From positions 64,622,559-64,686,558 of the forward strand of contig CATIUR010000001.1 of NCBI GenBank assembly GCA_949592205.1: a stretch of DNA of 64,000 nucleotides, read 5' to 3'. The notes under the pieces are model-generated. The model saw only the letters and a program-made list of their open reading frames with translations. It ran no database searches and was not told the DNA's origin. The stretch is from Helichrysum umbraculigerum (lineage: Eukaryota; Streptophyta; Magnoliopsida; Asterales; Asteraceae). Position 1 is the stretch's first letter, and every line of letters begins with the position of its first letter. The translations under genes and the position numbers were made by a program. Below are positions 1-9,902 of this stretch, in pieces.

Positions 1-196
1 CATGTACAAAAGGCCCTTTAAGTTTGTATTCCTACGACTTTTTACAGAAATAATTCCATGGTAATAAATGTTGAAATGCATTGTGAAACACCCTTTGTGC
101 CTCTAGTTTAAGAAATACTGTATATATAATTGATTAAATTCTAAACTTAAAAAGTTCCCATGCTAACATATTAGATATAAGAAGTAAGCAGTGTAA

Positions 197-201
<5 letters not shown>

Positions 202-237
<36 letters not shown>
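202..237. repeat. (TG)n microsatellite
   Basis: About 18 uninterrupted TG dinucleotides. No coding signal surrounds it. Confidence 0.95.
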
Positions 238-238
<1 letters not shown>

Positions 239-1065
239 CTCATTCATCATTTTCCAGTAGTTTCTAAATACCACTTACCTGCAAACTTTTGGTAGTCTCT
301 ACAAGCCATTTGTGTCAAGATAAAGAAGCCTTTTTCATCCTGTTATTTATCTAGTCAAAGCTGTGTATTTGGATATCTTGGAATAATACCTTAATCGACA
401 TTAATTTGATAGAAAGATTGTTATCTTTTGTGTTTATGATATATTTAAGCTTATTTCATATTTAGATATAGTCCATATATATTCAATTCGTTGTCTGTGT
501 TGTAATGAGTTGAGACTTCAGACCATTGTTTGCTTAAGTTTCATCTTGCTACCATTGTTTGGGATAAAATCTTTTCAACCAAATAACGCGATGTATGTCA
601 AATCACTTTTTTTTATTCCTCTCGTGGTATCTGTATCTCAAACAATAGTAAGGTGTTATGGCAAGCTGTGGTCTGGATTGCGGGTTATTTTTAGGGTAAA
701 ATAGATACTCGATTGTGTTTGGTGCTAACTCAAGGTCGGCTTCAGTTCTATTTCGTGACATCCAAGTCAGAGGGTTCGAATGGATTTCTAGACATCTAAT
801 GAAATATTTTGTAAATTGGCATTAGTGGATTTCGTCTCCCGGGTTTGATAGTATTCTAGTTCAGGTTGGATAGTTTTTGGGTCAATCAGAGATGGTAATA
901 GTGGTATTTGTATCACTGTTGCTTTGGTAGTGCATGTATATGTCTTGTTCATAGTCTTGTGTTGGCTTGTTTGATAGTTTTTTTTATTTAATTTCAATTT
1001 TCTTATCCAAAAGGAAGAACACAACGTTGGCTTTATAATTTTTAAACCGTGTTTAATTTGTGTAG
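238..1065. other. Non-coding lead-in to CACTA gene
   Basis: AT-rich DNA with only short, unconvincing ORFs. It probably holds upstream introns or the leader of the CACTA gene that follows, because the first recognisable exon begins at 1066 behind a good splice acceptor (TTTAATTTGTGTAG). I could not identify the earlier exon or a start codon. A tRNA-like B box sits near 770 but has no convincing A box. Confidence 0.4.
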
Positions 1066-3119
1066 GTACGGGGACTGTTCAGAGAAGAGTAAGAGGTCCA
1101 ACTCGCATGAGAAAAATATGGGGTGAATCAGAGATTATAAAAGTTCAATTTAATGAATATGGCCAGCCAATTGACAAGAAAAAAACTAGTCAACTTACCC
1201 ATTTCATGGGAGCTGTAGTTAGAGGTGGAAAATACTGCCCAATTTACTTACCATGGCCTAAAGTTAGTGATACTAAGAAACATGATTTGTTAAAACTCGT
1301 AAAGGTACGTAAAACTTAATTTATATTGAAGTGCCTAAATTATAGTTTACTCCTTTTACTCGATTTGTTATTTTTTCAGACAAAGTTTGAAATTCCTGAA
1401 AGTTCGTATGACTGGATCTTAGCGTCATTTGCAAAGAAAGTGAGAAATTGGAGAGCAAGACCGAAAGAGTACCATGATCTATCTTTGCCACTAAAGAAGC
1501 AAATAAAGTCTAGGCCGGAACGAGTTCGTAGAAGTCATTGGAAGAAACTCGTTAACTATTGGAATGAAGAAGCATCTAAGGTATTAAGTAGTTTTTTTTT
1601 CTAGATCAGTAATGTATGAAACAATCTTTTCACTTGGAATTAAAAAATTTCTCTTTGATTTTTCTTTTTCACCTTTCTACAATAGAAACTCAGTGAGAAA
1701 AACAAGGAAATTAGGGCCAAAAAGAAGATGGTTCAAGTTACTGGTAAAAAAAGTTATGCGAGAGTCCGTGAAGAGTTGAAGGTATTTTTAGATTAAGTGT
1801 AACTACTATCTGTATGTTCATAATTTTTTTTATGTAATATTCAATGTATTTAATTTTGAATACACAACTTTGTTGAAACAGGCTTCTTTGGGATGTGAAC
1901 CAACTAGAATGGAGATGTTTCGTGCATGCTTCTCCAAAGATGGCACTACAAAGAACAAAGCAGCTGCAAAGGCAATAGTATGTACTATATATGTTTTTTG
2001 TCTCATATCTCGTTTTCTTGTCATATATATGTTTTTTTTTTCTCGAGATCAGGTATAGTGTTACCATTAATACATCATTGAACTTATTACATATATCCAT
2101 TGTATAATTGAATAGATATAGTTAGCATTCTTAATTCATGTAACAATTCAAATTAATTTTGATACTGATATAATGTATTTAATCTAGAAAAAGATGGAAA
2201 AATACAAGTCAAAGCTTCCAAAGGGTTCAAGTGATAAGCCAGGGCCAGAAGACACGTTTTCTAAAGTTATAACCAACGATCCAAATGGCCTTGCACGCAT
2301 GTTTGGGCTAGGTGTTCGTGCTAGCGATGTTTGGGGTGTGATTCCTAGTCGTTCAGCTTGTCGTAGAGAGAACATTGAATTGAAGCATCAAAAGGAACAA
2401 CTTGAAGCTAAAGTGGCTCGATATGAAGGCAAGGAGTTAGAGAAGGAAGGGTCGAGCGAACATGGTATTAATGACTCAATTGTCCCTTTACGGGTATGTG
2501 TTTTATTTATTTAATATTCTTGAATTATGTGTGTCCTTTTATTTACGTATACATATTATTTGAATACAATCGACATGTTTGTTGATAATACAATTTATAG
2601 GTTGGAGCTGAAGTTTACATCCGAAATATTTTTAATTCTAGTGAGATTTTAGCAAAAGGTAGGATTAAGAGCTTGGATCCGAATGAGTATGTTGGTGGTG
2701 TAGACATTGGACCGGGTTGGTGTGAGGTAAATATACAAACCCCTATCGTTAGATCTGCACGTTTGGTGAGGCCGTATGACTTATTTGTCACAATTGAAGA
2801 TGTTGTTGGTGCAACTACCGCATGGCCTTGTCCATTTGTTTCGGTATGTTAAACTTGCTAACCTTTTTTTATTTTTTTTAGAAAAGACAATTTTATTATT
2901 ATTTTATCAATACATACAACTTACAATAGACGACTCATTCTAGCTTAAAGTTTTGCCCCTTATCTAGATATGATGTACCCCGTTTATTTCCACTGTTCTC
3001 AGATAATAAGCCCATCTTGACCATTTTTATTTATCCTGGGTCTGAAAATGCATCCTAAAAAACTTTATTCTTATGTACATATTGTTTTTTTGTAGGTGAT
3101 GCGTGAGGAAGATCCATGA
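1066..3119 (+). CDS. CACTA (En/Spm) TnpA-like protein, 5' incomplete, seven exons
   Basis: Seven exons can be joined by GT-AG introns: 1066-1304, 1380-1580, 1686-1781, 1882-1977, 2188-2493, 2601-2843 and 3096-3119, ending in TGA. Every joined exon ends on a complete codon (phase 0) and no exon contains a stop. The product matches the plant transposase family of Ptta/En/Spm elements (Pfam Transposase_24): a basic start (RRVRGPTRMRK), the FNEYGQPID motif, a conserved Trp-rich middle (HWKKLVNYWN), then a late coiled coil (ENIELKHQKEQLEAKV). In the known family this protein binds subterminal repeats beside the TNP2 catalytic protein. The subterminal-type repeats that start about 320 bp downstream fit that role. 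The first exon or exons and the start codon were not found. Family assignment is by recognised motifs, not by a database search. Confidence 0.78.
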
Positions 3120-3440
3120 TGAAGATGCGTGATTACTCAAGACTATGTTTTTAGTTTTCTTTTTCATGTGCTTGATACTCTTGATTTATCATGTAACTGT
3201 TAGAAGGCTTTATTTTGGATGATGTTATTACTTTGTTTGGCTAAACACTTTTGTTATTGAATGACTTCTTTGAATCATTATTAATTTTTATTCTTTCCGT
3301 TAATTGAATGATCTTTAGGCTCATACAATTTAAATAAATAATAATCATTAAGTAATATAAATTTGGGTAGTCTATTGTTTTATATTTGTAGTATTGAATC
3401 GTATATTCAATGAAAACAAATCTTAGGGTGCTATTGACTT
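3120..3440. other. 3' flank of TnpA-like gene
   Basis: AT-rich, presumably 3' UTR and terminator of the CACTA gene. No coding sequence seen. Confidence 0.4.
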
Positions 3441-3905
3441 TTTAGGACGTTTGTACGTGTCTCAAAAGATGATAATATGCACATGTGTATTAAAGTTTGG
3501 AACATCAAAAAACGTCCTATTAGAATTTTTAGGACGTTTGTGTTTGTCTCAAAAGATGATAGTAGGCACACATGTATTAAAATTTAGAACATCAAAAAAG
3601 CGTCCTATCAGACTTTTTAGGACGTTTATTCTTGTCTCAAAAGATGATAGTAGGCACATGTGTAGTAGAATTTGGAACATCAAAAATGGTCCTATTAGAC
3701 TTTTTAGGACGTTTGTGCTCGTCTCAAAAGATAATAGTAGGCATGTGTATTAGAATTTAGAACATCAAAAAACGTCCTATTTGGTAGTTTGTTAGGACGC
3801 CATATGTGTTGCATTAGACTTTTTAGAAGACTCATAAAAAAGTGTCCCATAATCTATATTAGGACACCTAATACTTATTACGACATCTTTTTATATGACA
3901 CTTTA
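3441..3905. repeat. CACTA subterminal-type tandem repeats (about 85-bp unit)
   Basis: About four copies of an 85-87-bp unit lie between 3441 and 3783, followed by degenerate pieces to 3905. Each opens with TTTTTAGGACGTTTGT and closes with AAAACGTCCTATTAGAC, so short inverted AGGACGT/ACGTCCT motifs recur. The same GTCCTAT core recurs at 6700-7241 beside the CACTA terminus, which identifies both blocks as subterminal repeats. No CACTA terminus was found at the left edge near 3420. Confidence 0.75.
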
Positions 3906-3919
3906 ATAATTGGTCCTAT

Positions 3920-4524
3920 CAGATAAAGGATTTATTATAAATGGTTTTAGATTTCATACAAAAAATCTTGAGCGAAAAAGAAAAACACAAAATAGTGGAG
4001 TTATGCTTCAGGCAGTGACGAACAGCTTCTCTAGTGTCAGGGATAACAATCCTATTATGGGAGATGTAACATATTATGGGGTTTTAAATAACATCATTGA
4101 GTTGGAATATTCTTATGACAAAAAAGTAGTTGTGTTCGATTGTGACTGGATTTCAAATGGCAGGAGGAAAAAGATCGATGAGAATGGGTTTACACTCCTT
4201 AAGTTTGAAGGCTTAAAGCCTCATCGTGAACCTTTTATACTAGCTAGTCAAGCACAACAAGTGTTTTATGTTGAGGACCCTATTGACAAAGGGTGGTATG
4301 TTATGATCCAGACAACAGCTAGAGATTCATATGATATGAGTGAACAAACGTGTGTGGATGATGTTGAAACATATTTGCAGAGCAATGCATCCAGCGGTCC
4401 TCAAGATGATGAAAATATGGATATTGAATTGATTAGACAGGGTCTAACGGGAACAGTTGTTGACACCAGTACTAGAGTTTTAGATGAAGAAGAAGATGAA
4501 GATCAAGTAGAAGCAGTTACTTGA
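3920..4524 (+). pseudogene. TNP2-type transposase C-terminal fragment (DUF4216)
   Basis: An uninterrupted reading frame of about 200 codons ending in TGA. It opens with the DUF4216 signature (KGFIINGFRFHTK), continues through DVTYYGVLNNIIELEY, a Cys-Asp-Trp segment (VVFDCDW) and a later FYVEDP motif, and ends in an acidic tail. In CACTA elements this domain forms the C-terminus of the catalytic TNP2 protein. The Transposase_21 catalytic domain is absent. The frame begins abruptly where subterminal-repeat DNA (GGTCCTATCAG) abuts it, so this looks like a deletion junction. It is best read as a remnant and not an independent gene. The homology call is from motif recognition. Confidence 0.72.
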
Positions 4525-4756
4525 GTTCCAGTGACCGAATCTTGTGTAGATCTCAGATTTATTTCTCGAGTTAACAGCATCTCTCCTATACTCGTAAGCA
4601 TTTTTAATTCTGAAGTCACTTTTTTAGAATATATTAATAACTTATGTATTAAACATGATGACATAATTTATGGAACCACTTTAAATGCGCCTGACCCATA
4701 TTCGCTTTAACCTGTTTTCTTTTATTTTCATTTTACATGTATAATATATATAGAAG

Positions 4757-5383
4757 TAGGGGTGTTCATTATATGGTTTCAACCGAAAAACCACTTGAAC
4801 TAAATGAGCTTGGGTGTAATTGGTTCGGCTTATTCGGGTTTTGGTTGGTTTTTAGGTTCCATCAGTAATTATAGTCGGTTATTTGGTTCAGATATGGTTT
4901 TAGAAATTACAAATTGGGGTCACCCGAAAAATCGAACATCTAATAAAAGTAGAGAACATCCTATAAAAGTATGTTTTACAAAGACCAGGTTGAAATTTGG
5001 AATCTTCGAATGTTGTTTATTTATATACATATATTCTGTTAACAATACCTGTTGTTTTTTTCACTTCTAACAACCGAGTTAATGAAATGTGTTGTCATTT
5101 TGCAATTAGTAGTACACGTGACGTCTTATTATGCATATGTAATGCGCACTAGCAGAAAATGTGAATAATGAAGTTTTGAGTTTGTAAAATCCACATGCTT
5201 TTTTCTTCAACGGTTACACGGGCCCCGAACTGAATAATCCAACGGTTATTTGGTTGGGTTGGTTTGGTTCGGTGTTGTCTAAACTCGGTTTGGTTTTTGG
5301 GCGGTTATAAAAATTCCTCAAAACCGGTTAACCTAAACCGAATAACTTCAACGAACCGATAACCGACCATTTGAACACCCCTA
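4757..5383. mobile_element. hAT-type MITE with TAGGGGTGTTCA termini
   Basis: The left end TAGGGGTGTTCA (4757-4768) is matched by TGAACACCCCTA at the right end (5372-5383). The 7-bp ATAGAAG flanks both sides (4750-4756 and 5384-5390), consistent with a target-site duplication (8 bp with one mismatch if hAT-like). The interior is rich in GGTTCGGTT and AACCGAA motifs that let the two halves pair. There is no transposase ORF, so it is non-autonomous. The short ORF at 4804-5070 is incidental. Confidence 0.85.
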
Positions 5384-5984
5384 ATAGAAGATAACCCAAA
5401 TTGACAAATTTGGGTTTAAATTGCCACCTCCAAATAATATAGACAGCTGTTGTGTTTTTTTTTTTTTTCATTCACCCGGTCTGCAATCTTATTTGAAACA
5501 AGTTTGTAATGAGACTTTCAAATGTCTAATGATTTTATTTACTTGTAGTAGATGATTGGAAATTTCTGCAGGGAGATTTATCTCAAGGAGAACACTGAGT
5601 TGGCTTTGATATTTCAGACGAATCGATATTTTGGAGTTATAAGAGTCATCACATATTGTTTCGAGTAATAAAGATATGTTTGGATTGCTTTGTCCGATAT
5701 TTTGTGTCATGATTGTTTTAATTTGAGTGTTAATATTGTGGGAATTATTTATATCTCATCTTAAGTTATTGGTGCACAACTTATCTGATTTGTAAGTAGG
5801 TAATTGAAGTAGTTAAAGATCATAAGAATGGTATGAAAAAGATGAACCTTGTTGCGCTTATTGGTTATTGGTGCACAGCTTATTGGTGAACGCTTGTCAG
5901 ATTCATTGTCTACATTTGATGTCCCAAATTCCGATTCTCTGGTCCATATTTTCAGTTCTCAATAACCTAGACATAATCATTGAA
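5384..5984. other. AT-rich spacer
   Basis: I see no gene, RNA or clear repeat in this stretch apart from a T-run near 5455. Confidence 0.4.
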
Positions 5985-6146
5985 ATAGTAACTTACATAA
6001 ATCAATCAGTTCAATTTGATGGTTTCCCAGATGATCCTTATGAACATCTTGCATTCTTTAATCAGATTTGTAATCTCTATGGTGTATGAGATGATGCCCC
6101 CAGATTAAGAATATTCCCCTTTCTAATAGTAAGTTACATAAAGATT
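5985..6146 (+). pseudogene. Ty3 gag relic (Athila-like)
   Basis: A short fragment with the gag signature QFDGFPDDPYEHLAFF, followed after an in-frame TGA (6087-6089) by DDAPRLRIFPF. The order matches the gag core of plant Athila/Tat elements and the gag at 45600-45880 (QFHGLPSDDPNSHL, then IRLYLFPYS). Only about 50 codons remain, and no LTR or pol is attached. Confidence 0.7.
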
Positions 6147-6213
6147 TAGCCATAAAGCAATTATATTGTTGACCATATCTATATATATACATTAAGTGTT
6201 GATTAAACAATAA

Positions 6214-6300
6214 TATATGGCACTTAACGAAAGTGGTTTTATGTTTCACAAACTAAACAAATGAACGAGAGTTCGAATCTTAGTCCTTACACAACTTTTT
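6214..6300 (+). mobile_element. Possible SINE head
   Basis: A pol III B-box match (GAGTTCGAATC, about 6270-6280) follows a degenerate A-box-like segment (GGCACTTAACGAAAGTGG) and the segment TTTATGTTTCACAAAC, a style seen in plant tRNA-derived SINEs. No poly(A) tail or target duplication was identified. Confidence 0.35.
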
Positions 6301-6699
6301 CACTAGTGGAATAAAGACTACATCAACATGATTATTTTAAGTTATATTGGTTATTAATTATACTTATAGTAAGTATAATGATAATATAATTTGATCTTAA
6401 GGCAACATGAAGTCATATTAGTGCAATAAATTGATTTTTTTTGAATCTTTAACTAATACGAATAATGCTACTTTTAAGTGATTATTTTATGTTATATTGC
6501 AAAAACTTCAAAATCATATATTAGCCACATGTAACAAAATCATAAGAGCCGGGAACGATATCCTACTAATAGGGACATGATGACTTGCATTTCTTCTTGA
6601 TCCGCTAACACTCCATTTATATCTATATCTCAATCCTCTTTTCATTTTTATATTGAGAAGATGCATATATTAAGAAGAAATCATATTTAAGCTAATTAG
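6301..6699. other. AT-rich interior of CACTA region
   Basis: No coding or structured feature recognised. Confidence 0.35.
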
Positions 6700-7241
6700 T
6701 GTCAGGATACGACTAAAAAGTGTCATGTAAAACTAGATATACAAGACTCGAATTTCACATATAATATTAGACTATACAATAATCAGACTTCAAAAAGTAA
6801 GTTTATAGTACGGCTTTCGAATTCAATGTAATAAGACTCGCATGTCAAGTGTCCTATTAGGTTAATTAATAAGACTCACATACTAGGTGTCCTATTAGAT
6901 TATACAATAATACGACCACAATTTCTAAGCGTCCTCTAAAACTCAATATGATAAGACTCATAAATCAGGTGTCCTAATAGTCTCTAATATTATAGGACAT
7001 CAACTAAAAAGCGTCCTTTCGAACTCAATATAATAAGACTCGCACGTCAAATGTCCTATTAATCACTACAATAATAGGACATTAACTAATAAGCATCCTA
7101 TAAACTTAAGATAATAGGACATACTTATAAAGAGTCATAACACATACAACAATAATATGAATAAAAAAATGAAGCGTCCTATTAGATGTTTTATAGGACA
7201 CCTTCAAAAAGTGTCCCAGGAAAAAAGGTCCTAAAAGGTCA
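6700..7241. repeat. CACTA subterminal repeats, right end
   Basis: Many scattered copies, on both strands, of a short GTCCTAT/ATAGGAC core, often as AAAAAGCGTCCT or AAGTGTCCTATTAG, spaced about 30-70 bp apart. They run up to the terminal inverted repeat at 7242. This is the expected TnpA binding-site region. Confidence 0.8.
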
Positions 7242-7255
7242 TTTTTGTTGTAGTG
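7242..7255. mobile_element. CACTA terminal inverted repeat (right end)
   Basis: TTTTTGTTGTAGTG is the reverse complement of CACTACAACAAAAA, the standard plant CACTA terminus. The element ends at 7255. The adjacent TCT (7256-7258) would be one copy of the 3-bp target duplication. The matching left terminus is not in the window, so the element either starts before base 1 or has lost that end. Confidence 0.85.
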
Positions 7256-7547
7256 TCTTATTCATAATGTCAAAATGGCTGCCGTGAACAACAAAATAAA
7301 ACATAGCTTCCAACGTTAGAGTGCACCCATAAAATTCAGAGAGTTGCTTTTCGAAATATATTAATCGACTTGTGAATAAATAGATTTATACTTTCATTCT
7401 TTCAGTTGTTTTTCATGGTAATGACCGTACATGTTCAAAATAAGATAAAAATGGGATGGAGTAGTATTTGTAACCTTATCATAATTTCAATTCTGTTTTG
7501 GTGTATTGAATGACAATTAGATTGGTAGTAGTAGAGTTATTAATTAC

Positions 7548-7903
7548 CTGAAATCATCATCTCCAGAAGGCCACATGAGGTTTGTAAGTCTTTTAACATC
7601 ATCCAAACTTGTTGGATTCCCAATTCCCATGCCCTCAAAAATTGATCGATCCGGAGGAAGACCCAAATAGCCATGAAAAGGCATATCAGAAGTATTTTGC
7701 ATTTTGATTTCTGTTGGGAGATCAAAAAGTTTTTTTAAGGCATCAAAAACTTCCTGAGGAAACGATCCATATATAGCCATGAAGCAACCATACTCTTCAA
7801 GAGCATTCCTCACTCGTTGGCTGGTCGTGATCCATGATTCAGATCCTGGTTTCAAATCTGTCATGTTAATTATAGGAAGTTTAGATTGCGATAGAGAAGC
7901 CAT
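7548..7903 (-). CDS. AOP-like 2-oxoglutarate-dependent dioxygenase, exon 1 only
   Basis: On the minus strand ATG at 7903 opens 118 codons plus 2 nt, ending at a clean splice donor (TTTCAG|GTAATTAA). The sequence is the N-terminal DIOX_N part of an Fe(II)/2-oxoglutarate dioxygenase: start MASLSQSKLPIINMTDLKPG, then WITTSQRVRNALEEYGCF, a phase-2 exon end after NLMWPSGDDDF. These resemble the AOP subfamily known from glucosinolate side-chain and related secondary metabolism. The 2OG-Fe(II) core with the HxD...H iron ligands should be in later exons, which are not between this donor and the CACTA end at 7255, nor recognisable elsewhere to the left. Either the gene is split by a CACTA insertion in intron 1 or it is truncated. 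Exact substrate unknown. Confidence 0.75.
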
Positions 7904-8000
7904 GATTGCTTTATTAATATATTTATATATAATATTGTTACGAGAAATATAGAGAGGTTTGTGTTATTTGATCTGTTCTAGAAATGAAATCTTGTCACCG

Positions 8001-8007
8001 TTTTATA
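8001..8007 (-). promoter_or_regulatory. Candidate TATA box of the dioxygenase gene
   Basis: On the minus strand CGGTATAAAACGG places TATAAAA about 100 bp before the ATG at 7903, allowing a leader of roughly 65-70 nt. A second AT-rich run (TATATAAATA) nearer 7920-7935 is too close to the ATG to be the likely box. Confidence 0.45.
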
Positions 8008-8220
8008 CCGAGAAATGTGTTCCTTATTAAGTTATTATGCTATATATTGGGCCAGCTAGATACATTTGAAACTTACAGTAATTTAGAATGAAATGTCAAT
8101 ATCTAGCATTAAAAAAAAAAATAAAAAAATGACACAACTCAACTACTCTATCTCTAACGGTACAAAAGCATTTATATTAATATTATTATATTTAAAAAAT
8201 CCGACAAAACCTTTAAGGAT

Positions 8221-8520
8221 AGGGTTTAACTCACGGATCGCCAACGTACTCTCCTTTTTGTTCTGAGATAACCAATCAACCGGTTTTATTACTAGGATCA
8301 CCAACGTACTATAAAAAAATGAATTTCTTTGTAAATTTTGTTGGCGATCTTAACCCCGTACTAACAAGTATGTTGGCGATCATAAACCCGTATGTAAAAG
8401 TACATTGGTGACCTCAACACGAAATTAAAAAGTATGTTGGTGATCCTAGTAATAAAACCGGTTTATTGGTGATCTCGGAATAAAAATGAGAGTACGTTGA
8501 CGATCCATGAGTTAAACCCT
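8221..8520. mobile_element. 300-bp foldback element with 90-bp inverted repeats
   Basis: Bases 8221-8310 and 8431-8520 are near-perfect reverse complements (about 90 bp each, starting AGGGTTTAACTCA and ending TGAGTTAAACCCT) around a 120-bp centre. The motif GTTGGCGATC or GATCGCCAAC recurs about six times through arms and centre. The transcript would form a long hairpin. No clear target duplication was found. It is probably a MITE of unknown superfamily. Confidence 0.8.
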
Positions 8521-8529
8521 TAAAATAAT

Positions 8530-8910
8530 TCCCCCTTTCTATCAATTTGATACCTCTATGAATAGTAACCAAATAAATTTTCACTTTCTACACTAAAATT
8601 TTTATACTTTATACCCTTTAAGTTGTAGAACTTTTCTTTTTTCTACCCTTTATGTTTTAATCCCTTTTTAACTTTCTACCCTTAACTTTTAGTATTTTTC
8701 CTTTTTCTACCATGTAACTTTAAAATTGCCACCCCTTAAGTTTTAGTGTTTCTCCATTTTTCCCCATTTAAATTTTAGCTACTTTCCATTTTCTTCGTCT
8801 AAACTATTATCACTTCTCCATTTTATACCCTTTAGGTTTTAACATTTTCCATTTTCCTCCTTTACATTTTATATTTTATTTTTTCCTTTTTTTTACTAAC
8901 AACTTATACA
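8530..8910. repeat. Pyrimidine-rich degenerate repeat
   Basis: About 380 bp made of loosely repeated units of the type TTTTCTACCCTTTAAGTTTTAG, 25-40 bp long. No ORF. Origin unclear. Confidence 0.55.
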
Positions 8911-9185
8911 TTTTTTTCCATTTGCTTACAATAAAGTTTTATACTAATTTTACTGCGATAACATTATACAAATGATTGCAAATGATAGTTTAAGTTAATA
9001 TTTTTATGTAATATTCTATTAAATTTGTATTAAGTTACATTTTTTCAATTATACATACATATTAGTATAATAAAAAAAAATAGCATTTAAAAAAAAAAAG
9101 TAACCTAATATGACTAGTAACTATTTTGTCTTTTATGATATTTATTTGTATGTATATATTTTGATACTAAATATATTATAAAAAG

Positions 9186-9275
9186 ATAGTTGTAGTTTGA
9201 TGGTAAAGACTTTAAATTTGTCAGGGGCAACATGAGTTCAAACCTTAAGGTGACACTATTATTTTTTTATTATTA
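9186..9275 (+). mobile_element. SINE-like tRNA-derived unit
   Basis: TAGTTTGATGG fits a pol III A box and GAGTTCAAACC, about 45 bp later, fits a B box. A T-rich tail with TTATT repeats follows. A and B boxes in correct order and spacing suggest a decayed SINE. The unit does not fold as a functional tRNA by eye. Ends are approximate. Confidence 0.5.
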
Positions 9276-9470
9276 TTATTTTAAAAATCCATCTAAACTT
9301 TTTGTAGTTGTATAAAAGTTAGATAAGAGTCTATAACTTTATATCGTATCTAAATATAACTCATACGTACTATTATTATTTTAACATATTATTAGCTACA
9401 ATAATATATTTCATGATTATTTTCTCTTAATATAGATATTATTGAGTGTACATATTTTAAGTTTACGATA

Positions 9471-9513
<43 letters not shown>
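9471..9513. repeat. (TA)n microsatellite
   Basis: About 20 TA repeats. Confidence 0.9.
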
Positions 9514-9516
<3 letters not shown>

Positions 9517-9902
9517 GAAGATAAAAGTTATTTAATAAGTATGTTGTACCACCACTTATGTTACATTTTGTGTTTTATATTTAAGAAAATTTCGATTAAC
9601 TCCAATAGTAATATATAAGTAAAAAAAAAGACAACAAATGTAAATAAAGCTTCAAAACAACAGTACAAAGCTACTATTATATTCGTTGTTATTACTTTTG
9701 CTACTATAAGTTTAAATTGGGTAACTACTGTTAATGTTTCATTGTTATTGTTACTCCGTATTATTTTTTTCAAATTATTATATCATTTGTATTGTAAAGC
9801 CATTTTAGTAATTTACAATTACAAAAGAGTATGAGTTCATAACATTTCTATTAAAGTTAAAAGAACCGAAGCCAAATTTAAGGTTTAATTTTTTTCGAAA
9901 AA

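Noticed and set aside
735..790. Possible tRNA or SINE (B-box-like GGGTTCGAATGG)
   Set aside because: No convincing A box, acceptor stem or tail.
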